Positions 55,797-62,880 of a DNA stretch of 64,000 nucleotides are shown one piece after another. The first letter of the stretch is position 1. Each line of letters starts with the position of its first letter. The translations under genes and the position numbers were made by a program. The notes below the pieces were generated by a model. That model worked only from the letters and a program-made list of their open reading frames with translations, was not told the origin of the DNA and searched no databases. Where the stretch lies: positions 1 through 64,000 of the forward strand of contig NZ_JADKSO010000005.1 in NCBI RefSeq assembly GCF_015351245.1, read 5' to 3'. The DNA is from Rathayibacter sp. VKM Ac-2879. GTDB taxonomy: Bacteria > Actinomycetota > Actinomycetes > Actinomycetales > Microbacteriaceae.

Positions 55797-58540
55797 GGTC
55801 GACCGCCGAGGTGGATCGAATACACCGTCCGGGTCACGGTCCCGGCGTCCACGTCGCGAGGGAAGGCGGGAAGCGCAGCCCCGGCGTCGAGCGAGGCGCG
55901 CTCCTGCGCCTGCGCGAGGAGGATCCCCGAGATGTCCTCCGCGCGAACGGCGGCGTAGCCCCGAGAGGCCTGCGAGGCGAGGGCGAGCTGCACATCGGCC
56001 GTACCGACCTTTGCGGCACTTGTCGTCATCGAGCCGAGGAGACCCGAGCCTCCCACCGTGCGGTCGCCGAGATCGAGAAGGACCTTGTGGAGATCGGCGG
56101 CGAGGAGGGCGGAGGCGGCATTGGTGTCGCGGGTGGAGGCCCCGATCGTCGCGGCGATCTTCGCGAGCGACTCGTGGGTGCTCTCCGCGACCGCGGCACC
56201 GATCGTCGACTCCGCTGAGTCGAGGGCGTCGTGTTCGGCGTCGAGCGTCGCGGCCCCCTCGCTCCGGATGTCGTCGGCGGTCGCGCGCAGGCCCGCGATC
56301 GACCGGTCGAACAGTGCCGTGACCGCGGCCGTGTCGGAGTCCGAGCGGGACGTCACGTGCCGCACCTGCTCGTCGATGACCGCCGTGACGGCGGAGGAGG
56401 CGTGCGAGTCGGCGTCCGCGAACGCCTCTCGGATCGCGACCGCGAGCCCCGCCTGCTGCTGGGAGAGTTCCGCGACCCTGCCGCCGAGAGCCTCGCGCTG
56501 CAGCCTGAGTGACGTGGTGGTCCGCGTGAGATCGGCGAGCAGTGCGGCGCGCGAGGAGCCCTCGGCGCTCGTGGCCGCGGCGGCGGCCGTCGCTGCGGTG
56601 CGCAGGACGCCGAGCGCATCGCGAACTCGGGAGAGCTCGCCGCCCGCACCGCTCGAGCCGGTGAGTCGGGCGACTGCTCGCCACTGTTCCGTCTGCTCGG
56701 CGAGCCGTTGGTCGAGGGGCGCCGGATAGCCCGTCGGCGCATCGAGGTCGCCGATGCCCGAGCACGGGACATCGGTGAGGTAGGAGCGGATCCGTTCGAT
56801 CGCCTCCCGGCCCAGTGCGGGGGATGCGCGCGGCGTGGGAGAGGCGGTGCCCGCCGGGCTCGGAGTGAGGTCGCACAGCTGTCGTGCCACGTCTGCGGTC
56901 TGTGCCGCGATCGATTCTCTGTCGGTACGGGAGCCGAGTGGGGCGAGCGCCGTCGATGCCGCCGTCCCGATCGCGTCGAGAGCCGTTCCCAGTGCCGCCG
57001 CGCGATCGTCCAGGGCGTCCACCGTCGTCGTCAGAGTCGCGAGCTGTGGGGAGACCATGCTGTCGGGAGTCGCCGCGAGTGCATCGGAGGTCGCGGCGAC
57101 CTCGTCGATGCGGGCGGAGAGTGATCGGTACTCGGCCGAGAGCCCGCTCCTCAGCTCGGGCTGCAAAGAGGTGACGAGGGCGCGTCCCTCGTTCACGAGA
57201 CCCTGCAGGATCCCGTCCACCGCGCTCCGTGTCGTCGAGAGCGCGCAGGTCACCGATGCCGTCGTACAGCTCTCGGCGCTCGGCGACTCCGGGCCCACCG
57301 CATCGCGCAGCGAGGCGACGAGCTGCTGCCTGCAGGAGTCGGCTGCGGCGCCGTAGCCGTCGAGCTCGGCGACCAGCCGCAGCAGGTCTCCGTAGATCGT
57401 GGTCGCGTCCTCGGGGGCCCGGGCGATGATGGCGCACCCCGAGCCGGAGAGCGTCGAGGTGGGGGCGGGGGCCGAGGTGTCGCCGAGCATCGCGTCGACG
57501 GCGCCGACGGCGTGCGAGAGCTGCCGCACCAGCTCCGACTCCGTGCCGTCGACCGTCGCGGAGAGCTCGTCGCGCAACGCACTGAGCTGCCCTGAGAGGC
57601 CCTGCATCGACGAGGCGGTCGAGGCGGCGCTGCGCCTCAGCTCCTCAGCCGTACGGACGCCGAGCGTCTCGGCCGTGGCGTCGAGGGAGGTGCGCACTTC
57701 GGCGACTGTCGTGCCTGCGCGGGTGAGCAGCTCGTCGACCGAGGTGATGACGTCGATGGTGCGGCGCTCGAGCGCGAGGGGCGAGGTCACGCTCGTGTCG
57801 AAGGCCGCGCCGATCGCTCCGGACGGACTCGCATCGCTCGTGAGCCCGGGCTGGACCGCGAGGTCGAACGACGGCACGGCGAAGTCGCCGACGTCGGCCA
57901 CCAGACGGAGCGTCGCGGTGGCGCCCCCTGTCGGTGGCGTGAGCAGGGCGGCCCACTGCACCACAGCGTCGCCCGTGTCGTCGCGGCTGAGCACGCCGTT
58001 GGTCGCCGCACCGGTCTCGGCCTGCGTCACGACGTGGCTGGGAGCGACACCGTGCAGAGAGGTCGAGGCGACGATCGTGAGTGGCGCGCCGACCAGGGCG
58101 GCCCGACTGGCCGCGCGCCCCGCGACATCGAACGTCAGCTCCTCGGGGTGCACGGTGAGGTTCTCGACCACGATCTCGATTTCGACGCGACCCGAGCGCC
58201 CGGCGAGATCGGCGAGGTCGCTCCCGGAGGCGTCGCCCGCGCGGTAGGAGGTGCGCACGCGCACCGGGAGGTCGCCCGCGACCTTGGCCGGGTCGTAGCT
58301 CGTGCTCGCCGTGCTGATCTGCGTCGGGTCGGCCCCGACTCCCACGGCCGTGCCGTCGATCCGCACCACGGACCCGTCCGTGCCGGCCACGACCGCCACC
58401 GATTGCAGCACTCGGGCGGCGTGGCCGAGGTCGGGAGGCTGGGGCGTGCAGCCCGCGAGAAGGATCGCGGCGACCGCGACTCCGAGTGCCGGTCGGTGGC
58501 CGCCACGCCTCTGCGGGCCAGGTGCTGTCGAGCGCTGCAT
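55793..58540 (-). CDS. Large coiled-coil lipoprotein of the type VII-like operon
   Basis: This unknown protein (915 residues) has a lipobox ILLAGC with Cys31 as the lipidation site. A beta-rich N-domain (about 60-265) contains DLAGRSGRVEIEIVVENLT and AVVQWAALLTPP. A very long helical region (about 270-880) has Ala/Ser/Thr-rich heptads, several Cys (for example CAII, CRQQL, CTTASVTC), a Pro-rich break and a C-terminal VYSIHLGG. The N-domain pattern recalls the exterior part of YhgE/Pip/EsaA-like proteins of Firmicutes type VII systems, though with a lipid anchor and no C-terminal spans. ATG 58540 has GAGGGGA upstream. It could form an exterior conduit or tether; no function is proven. Confidence 0.8.
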   Translation of the reverse strand: MQRSTAPGPQRRGGHRPALGVAVAAILLAGCTPQPPDLGHAARVLQSVAVVAGTDGSVVRIDGTAVGVGADPTQISTASTSYDPAKVAGDLPVRVRTSYRAGDASGSDLADLAGRSGRVEIEIVVENLTVHPEELTFDVAGRAASRAALVGAPLTIVASTSLHGVAPSHVVTQAETGAATNGVLSRDDTGDAVVQWAALLTPPTGGATATLRLVADVGDFAVPSFDLAVQPGLTSDASPSGAIGAAFDTSVTSPLALERRTIDVITSVDELLTRAGTTVAEVRTSLDATAETLGVRTAEELRRSAASTASSMQGLSGQLSALRDELSATVDGTESELVRQLSHAVGAVDAMLGDTSAPAPTSTLSGSGCAIIARAPEDATTIYGDLLRLVAELDGYGAAADSCRQQLVASLRDAVGPESPSAESCTTASVTCALSTTRSAVDGILQGLVNEGRALVTSLQPELRSGLSAEYRSLSARIDEVAATSDALAATPDSMVSPQLATLTTTVDALDDRAAALGTALDAIGTAASTALAPLGSRTDRESIAAQTADVARQLCDLTPSPAGTASPTPRASPALGREAIERIRSYLTDVPCSGIGDLDAPTGYPAPLDQRLAEQTEQWRAVARLTGSSGAGGELSRVRDALGVLRTAATAAAAATSAEGSSRAALLADLTRTTTSLRLQREALGGRVAELSQQQAGLAVAIREAFADADSHASSAVTAVIDEQVRHVTSRSDSDTAAVTALFDRSIAGLRATADDIRSEGAATLDAEHDALDSAESTIGAAVAESTHESLAKIAATIGASTRDTNAASALLAADLHKVLLDLGDRTVGGSGLLGSMTTSAAKVGTADVQLALASQASRGYAAVRAEDISGILLAQAQERASLDAGAALPAFPRDVDAGTVTRTVYSIHLGGRP

Positions 58541-58693
58541 GCCGCTTTCCCCTCTCGTCGCGGCATGCCCCGAAGGCCGCTCTCTCAATATGAGAGATGC
58601 TCGCATAAAGCGGGAGGTTGCGACGTCTACTGGCGTAGGACGTCGCCTCGGAGAGGGAGACGAGAAAGGAGGAGCGGGCGCGCGCCCGCACGC

Positions 58694-59194
58694 TCAGAGC
58701 AGCGCGAGCTTCTTGCGGAGCGCCTGCACGTGGCCCGTGGCGCGCACGCCGTATTGCGCGAACTCGAGCACACCCTCCTGCCCGACCACGAAGGTCGAGC
58801 GCAGCACGCCCACGACCGCCTTGCCGTAGAGGTTCTTCTCGCCCCACACGCCGTAGGCGCGGTGTGCGGCCATGTCGGGGTCGCTGAGCAGCGGGTAGGC
58901 GATGCCCTGCGCATCCGCCCAGCGACGCAGCGCCTCCGGGGTATCGCGCGAAAGACCGAGGATCTCGTAGCCCGAGTCGCGCAGCGACGCGGCATTGTCA
59001 CGGAAGTCACACGCCTCGGTCGTGCAGCCCGGGGTGTCGGCCTCCGGGTAGAAGAAGAGGATCACGCGCCGCCCGCGGTACTCCTCGAGCGAGACGGGCC
59101 GGCCGTCCTGGTCGGGGAGGGTGAACGCGGGGGCGGTGTCGCCCGCGGCGAGCCGCTCGTCGGCGGGGATCGGGGGGAGGGTGCTGCCGGTCAT
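58694..59194 (-). CDS. bcp: Bcp-type thioredoxin-dependent peroxiredoxin
   Basis: Bcp reduces hydrogen peroxide and organic peroxides using thioredoxin. The 166-residue protein has the thioredoxin fold with PAFTLPDQDGRPVSL, peroxidatic Cys57 and resolving Cys62 in PGCTTEACDFRD, YEILGLSRDTPE, and STFVVGQEGVLEF. The two Cys in the C-x4-C pattern mark the atypical two-Cys class. ATG 59194 overlaps the rsgA stop (ATGA), so aroA-rsgA-bcp form one minus-strand operon. The nearby sigR suggests thiol-stress linkage but bcp has no visible SigR promoter of its own. Confidence 0.95.
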   Translation of the reverse strand: MTGSTLPPIPADERLAAGDTAPAFTLPDQDGRPVSLEEYRGRRVILFFYPEADTPGCTTEACDFRDNAASLRDSGYEILGLSRDTPEALRRWADAQGIAYPLLSDPDMAAHRAYGVWGEKNLYGKAVVGVLRSTFVVGQEGVLEFAQYGVRATGHVQALRKKLALL

Positions 59195-60267
59195 CGTCTG
59201 CTTCCGTCGGTCGTGGCGAAGGTGGTCAAGAGTCGCTGGAGGGAGTCGAGCCGCTCGGGGCCGCTCGCGCCGAGGCGCCCCTCCTCGACCGCCTCGACGA
59301 TGGCGCAGTCGGGGGAGTCGGGGAGGTGCGTGCAGCCGCGGGGGCAGTCCTCGGCGATCTCGGCGAGGGTCGTGAAGGCGCCGAGGATGTTGTCGGTGTT
59401 CACGTGGCCGAGCCCGAACGAGCGCACGCCGGGCGTGTCGATCACCCAGCCGTGCCGGTTTCCGCGCTCGACGCGGAGCGAAACGGTGGAGGAGGAGGTG
59501 TGGCGACCGCGGCCGGTGACGGTGTTGACGTGTCCGGTGGCGCGATGCGCGTCCGGGACGAGCTTGTTGACCAGCGTCGACTTGCCGACACCCGAGTGCC
59601 CGACGACCACGGTCTCGTGGCCGAGCAGCGCCTCGGCGATCTCCTCGACCGGGGGCTCGTCCTGGCTCGAGAGGAACACGCGCAGGTCCAGGCCCTCGAA
59701 ATTGCGCAGGAACGGGACAGGGTCGGCGAGGTCCGTCTTGGTGATGCAGAGCATCGGTGTGATCCCCGCGTCGAACGCGGCGACGAGGTAGCGGTCGACG
59801 AGTCGTGTGCGCGGCTCGGGGTCGGCCGCCGCGACGACGCAGAGCATCTGGTCGGCATTGGCGACGATCACGCGCTCGATCGCGTCGGTGTCGTCGGCGC
59901 TCCGGCGGAGGAGGGTCGTGCGCTCGCGGATCCGAACGATCCGCGCAAGCGTGCCGTCGTCGCCGCTGGAGTCTCCGACCACATCGACGCGGTCTCCGGC
60001 GACGATCGCCTGGCGACGCAGCTCTCGCGCCCGCGCAGCGGTGAACTCGTGCTCTTCGGGAGTGCCGTCGCCGCTCATCACCGTGTAGCGGCCGCGGTCG
60101 ACGCCGAGCACCATCGCGATCTCGGCGTCCTCGTAGGCGGGCCGGTTCTTGGTGCGCGGCTTGGTGCCCTTCGGGTTCGGCCGCACGCGCGCATCCGACT
60201 CGTCGTAGCCGTCGAAGTCGTCGAGGGCGCCCTCGGCGTCGAGTCCGCTGTCGGTCCACCACGACAC
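59191..60267 (-). CDS. rsgA: Ribosome small-subunit GTPase RsgA
   Basis: RsgA is a late 30S-assembly GTPase. The 358 residues comprise an N-terminal extension, an OB domain (GRYTVMSGDG, then VAGDRVDVVGD), and a circularly permuted GTPase with G4 CITKTDLADP before G1 GHSGVGKSTLVN and G3 DTPGVRSFGLG. A zinc-binding C-terminal domain follows with CPRGCTHLPDSPDC. GTG 60267 starts three bases after the aroA stop. The aroA-rsgA order is the same in M. tuberculosis (Rv3227-Rv3228). Confidence 0.95.
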   Translation of the reverse strand: MSWWTDSGLDAEGALDDFDGYDESDARVRPNPKGTKPRTKNRPAYEDAEIAMVLGVDRGRYTVMSGDGTPEEHEFTAARARELRRQAIVAGDRVDVVGDSSGDDGTLARIVRIRERTTLLRRSADDTDAIERVIVANADQMLCVVAAADPEPRTRLVDRYLVAAFDAGITPMLCITKTDLADPVPFLRNFEGLDLRVFLSSQDEPPVEEIAEALLGHETVVVGHSGVGKSTLVNKLVPDAHRATGHVNTVTGRGRHTSSSTVSLRVERGNRHGWVIDTPGVRSFGLGHVNTDNILGAFTTLAEIAEDCPRGCTHLPDSPDCAIVEAVEEGRLGASGPERLDSLQRLLTTFATTDGSRR

Positions 60268-60270
60268 GGC

Positions 60271-61626
60271 TCAGACCGATCCCGCGAGGGTCGTCCAGAG
60301 GTCGGGGAACTGCGGGAGGGTCTTAGAGGTCGTGGCGATGTCCTCGATCACGACTCCGGGGACCACGAGGCCGATCAGCGCCCCGGCGTGGGCCATCCGG
60401 TGGTCGGAGTAGGTGCGCCACGGTCCGCCGTGGAGCGCGGCCGGCTCGATGCGCAAGCCGTCGTCGAGCTCGGTCACAGCGCCGCCGAGGCCGTTGATCT
60501 CGGTCGCGAGCGCGGCGAGGCGATCGGTCTCGTGGTGGCGGATGTGCCCGATCCCCGTGAGGGTGCTCGGCGTGCTCGCGAGGGCGGCGAGGGCGGCGAG
60601 GGCCGGCGCGAGCTCGCCTCCCTCCGAGAGGTCGAGCTCGACGCCGAGGATCTCGTCGCCCCCGGTGACGACGAGGGTGTCGCCGTCGTGAGAGACCCGA
60701 GCGCCGAACAGCGGCAGGATGCGCTCGAGGTGCGCTCCCACCTGTGTCGTCGCGGCGGGCCAGCGGCGCATGCGCACGGTGCCTCCCGTGACGAGGGCGG
60801 CGGCGAGGAACGGCGCCGCGTTGGAGAGGTCGGGCTCGATCAGGACCTCCAGGCCTCGGATGGGCTGCGGCGCGACGGTCCATTCGCCCGCCGCCGGGGT
60901 GCCGACCTCCACGCCGCGTGCCGCGAGTGCCGCGGTGGTCATCTCGATGTGCGGCTGGCTCGGCAGCGGCCCGCCCTCGTGCCGCAAGTGCAGGCCCTCG
61001 TCGAAGCGGGCGCCCGCGAGCAGCAGCGCCGAGACGAACTGGCTCGACCGCGAGGCGTCGACCACGGCGTCGCCTCCGCGGATCGCACCGGAGCCGTGCA
61101 CGGTGAAGGGCAGGGAGCCGCGGCCGTCGTCGGCGACGTCGACGCCGAGCGAGCGGAGGGAGGTGATAGTGGCGCCCATCGGGCGCTGGTAGGCGTAGGC
61201 GTCGCCGTCGAACGTCGTGGGCCCGAGCGCGAGGCCCGCCAGCGGGGGCACGAAACGCATCACGGTCCCGGCGAGGCCGCAGTCGATCGTGGTCGAGCCC
61301 AGCAGCTCTGCCGCGGGCTCGACGACGAGATCGGGTCCGAAGTCGCCTGTGGCGCCCGACTCGCGCACCGTTGTGCCGAGCGATCGCAGTGCCTCGATCA
61401 TCAGGGCGCTGTCGCGCGAGTGCAGCGGGGCTCGGAGGGTCGAGGGCTCCTCGGCGAGGGCGGCAAGCACGAGCTCGCGATTCGTCAGCGACTTCGAGCC
61501 GGGCAGCCCGATCTCGGCGTCGAGGGCTCCGGCGGCGAGGGGTGCGGGCCAGGCGTCGTCGCCGGGGAGCGCACGGGCGTCGCCGTACGGATCGAACTCG
61601 GGAGCGGAATACCGTGAGAAGACCAT
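60271..61626 (-). CDS. aroA: EPSP synthase (3-phosphoshikimate 1-carboxyvinyltransferase)
   Basis: AroA joins shikimate-3-phosphate and PEP in chorismate synthesis. The 451 residues show [19 protein letters not shown] (Lys/Ser of the S3P site), [49 protein letters not shown], and [19 protein letters not shown]. The GLAGTxMR motif, with Ala after Leu, is intermediate between the LPGSxS/GNAGTAxR pattern and insensitive class variants. A TATTCT box 8 nt before ATG 61626 implies a leaderless mRNA. The divergent sigR promoter lies within this gene's 5' end. Confidence 0.95.
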   Translation of the reverse strand: MVFSRYSAPEFDPYGDARALPGDDAWPAPLAAGALDAEIGLPGSKSLTNRELVLAALAEEPSTLRAPLHSRDSALMIEALRSLGTTVRESGATGDFGPDLVVEPAAELLGSTTIDCGLAGTVMRFVPPLAGLALGPTTFDGDAYAYQRPMGATITSLRSLGVDVADDGRGSLPFTVHGSGAIRGGDAVVDASRSSQFVSALLLAGARFDEGLHLRHEGGPLPSQPHIEMTTAALAARGVEVGTPAAGEWTVAPQPIRGLEVLIEPDLSNAAPFLAAALVTGGTVRMRRWPAATTQVGAHLERILPLFGARVSHDGDTLVVTGGDEILGVELDLSEGGELAPALAALAALASTPSTLTGIGHIRHHETDRLAALATEINGLGGAVTELDDGLRIEPAALHGGPWRTYSDHRMAHAGALIGLVVPGVVIEDIATTSKTLPQFPDLWTTLAGSV

Positions 61627-61631
61627 CGGTT
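61606..61631 (+). promoter_or_regulatory. SigR-dependent promoter of sigR (GGAAT-18-GTT)
   Basis: GGAAT at 61606-61610 and GTT at 61629-61631 (GTTG with the next base) are exactly 18 bp apart, matching the SigR/SigH consensus of actinobacteria (GGGAAT-N18-GTTG in Streptomyces). The start would be near 61638, giving a leader of about 44 nt before ATG 61682. The site overlaps the first codons of aroA on the other strand. Confidence 0.85.
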
Positions 61632-61634
61632 GTC

Positions 61635-61640
61635 AGAATA
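61635..61640 (-). promoter_or_regulatory. -10 box (TATTCT) of aroA, leaderless
   Basis: The minus strand reads TATTCT, ending 8 nt before ATG 61626, with no ribosome site between. It overlaps the predicted start of the sigR SigR-type transcript. Confidence 0.6.
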
Positions 61641-61681
61641 GTCGGCCCACACGGGGCGGACGGGAGAGAAGGAGACGGAGC

Positions 61682-61813
61682 ATGACGGCAGCCGCCGCGA
61701 CGATCCCGCGACCGACCCGGCCCGTCTCTCGGAGGCGCCCGCTGACCCCGATGGCGGCGTCCGGCGCCTCCCGCCCGGCCCCCGTGGTGCCCGCCGTCCT
61801 AGAATCTCTCGTG
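61682..61813 (+). other. In-frame N-terminal extension of SigR (predicted SigR' isoform)
   Basis: ATG 61682, with GAAGGAG about 6 nt upstream, reads 44 codons in frame into SigR with no stop, ending ...VLESLV before MTRDDVP. The extension is Pro/Arg/Ala-rich and probably disordered. This matches the unstable, stress-induced SigR' of Streptomyces, which is made from the longer transcript. Translation from here would need the GGAAT-GTT promoter. Confidence 0.75.
61800..61805 (+). promoter_or_regulatory. Constitutive -10 box (TAGAAT) of sigR, leaderless
   Basis: TAGAAT ends 5 nt before GTG 61811 and 8 nt before ATG 61814. There is no ribosome site before these codons, so a leaderless transcript would make the short, stable SigR. 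Confidence 0.65.
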
Positions 61814-62503
61814 ATGACTCGCGACGACGTACCCCGCACGACCCCCGCCGCCGAGATGCCGGCGCCCGCCGACGCGGAGCAGACGATCGAGGAGTCGCTC
61901 GACGACGTCGCTCCCGCGGCACCCGCCGACCTGCGCTCCCTGTTCGAGCAGCAGGCTCTGCCCTTCATCGACCAGCTGTACGCCGCCGGTCTGCGGATGA
62001 CGAAGAACCCCTCTGATGCGCAGGATCTCGTGCAGGAGACGTTTGCCAAGGCGTTCGGCGCCTTCCGGCAGTTCGAGCAGGGCACGAACCTCAAGGCGTG
62101 GCTCTACCGCATCCTCACGAACACCTTCATCAACTCGTACCGCAAGAAGCAGCGCGAGCCCTACCAGTCCGCGATCGACGAGCTCGAGGACTGGCAGCTG
62201 GGCGGAGCCGAGTCGACCACCGCCACCGCGAGCCGCTCGGCCGAGGCCGAGGCCATCGACCACCTCCCCGACACCGCCGTCAAGGAGGCGCTCCAGGCGA
62301 TTCCGGAGGACTTCCGACTCGCCGTCTATTTCGCCGATGTCGAAGGGTTCTCGTACCAGGAGATCGCCGACATCATGAAGACCCCCGTCGGGACCGTGAT
62401 GAGCCGGCTGCACCGCGGTCGCCGCATGCTGCGCGAACGACTCACCGACTACGCACGCGAGCGCGGGTTCCGCGTCGCCTCCACCTCCGGGAGTAAGAAA
62501 TGA
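61814..62503 (+). CDS. sigR: SigR/SigH family ECF sigma factor
   Basis: This sigma factor controls the thiol-oxidative stress regulon with the redox-sensing anti-sigma RsrA. From ATG 61814 it has 229 residues: region 2 with [23 protein letters not shown] and [18 protein letters not shown], a linker, and region 4 with [28 protein letters not shown], the SigR-type recognition helix. In-frame alternatives are GTG 61811 and the extended ATG 61682 (273 residues). Its stop overlaps rsrA (ATGA). The upstream GGAAT-18-GTT site predicts positive autoregulation. Confidence 0.95.
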   Translation: MTRDDVPRTTPAAEMPAPADAEQTIEESLDDVAPAAPADLRSLFEQQALPFIDQLYAAGLRMTKNPSDAQDLVQETFAKAFGAFRQFEQGTNLKAWLYRILTNTFINSYRKKQREPYQSAIDELEDWQLGGAESTTATASRSAEAEAIDHLPDTAVKEALQAIPEDFRLAVYFADVEGFSYQEIADIMKTPVGTVMSRLHRGRRMLRERLTDYARERGFRVASTSGSKK

Positions 62504-62769
62504 CCGACTGCGGCTGCACGAAGGCGAAGGCAGAACTCGAGGAATACCTCCACAACGAGCTGTGCAAAGAAGACGCCGCCGACATCCGCGAGCACATGGC
62601 CGGCTGCGTCGATTGTGCCGGTGAGGCCAAGGTCGGTGTCATGCTGACGGTCGCCGTGCAGCGTGCCTGCACGGAGACGGCGCCGGAGGATCTCCGCGCA
62701 CAGGTGCTCGGGATGCTCCGAGACGCGCAGGCCTCGCACACGTCGAGCTCCGCTTCCGTAGGCGCCTAA
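62500..62769 (+). CDS. rsrA: Zinc anti-sigma factor RsrA
   Basis: RsrA holds SigR inactive and releases it when its thiols form disulfides. The 89 residues contain the ZAS signature His32-x3-Cys36-x2-Cys39 (HMAGCVDC), additional Cys4, Cys6 and Cys22, and Cys57. Cys pairs of this kind are the redox switch in Streptomyces RsrA. ATG 62500 overlaps the sigR stop, ensuring coupled synthesis. A 21 bp hairpin follows before the convergent kgd gene. Confidence 0.94.
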   Translation: MTDCGCTKAKAELEEYLHNELCKEDAADIREHMAGCVDCAGEAKVGVMLTVAVQRACTETAPEDLRAQVLGMLRDAQASHTSSSASVGA

Positions 62770-62822
62770 GGCCCGACGAGAGCGGCCCCGCTCGTCGGCG
62801 CCCGCTCCGCGGGACGACCCGC

Positions 62823-62877
62823 GCGCACACGTTCGGCTCGTCAAGGCCGAGGGCCCTGACGAGCCGAACGCGTGCGC
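62823..62877. terminator. Bidirectional terminator between rsrA and kgd
   Basis: A 21 bp stem (62823-62843 with 62857-62877) has one A-C mismatch; its inner 14 bp, CGTTCGGCTCGTCA and its complement, are perfect. The loop is 13 nt. It lies 54 nt after rsrA and ends just before the kgd stop codon. Confidence 0.85.
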
Positions 62878-62880
62878 CGC

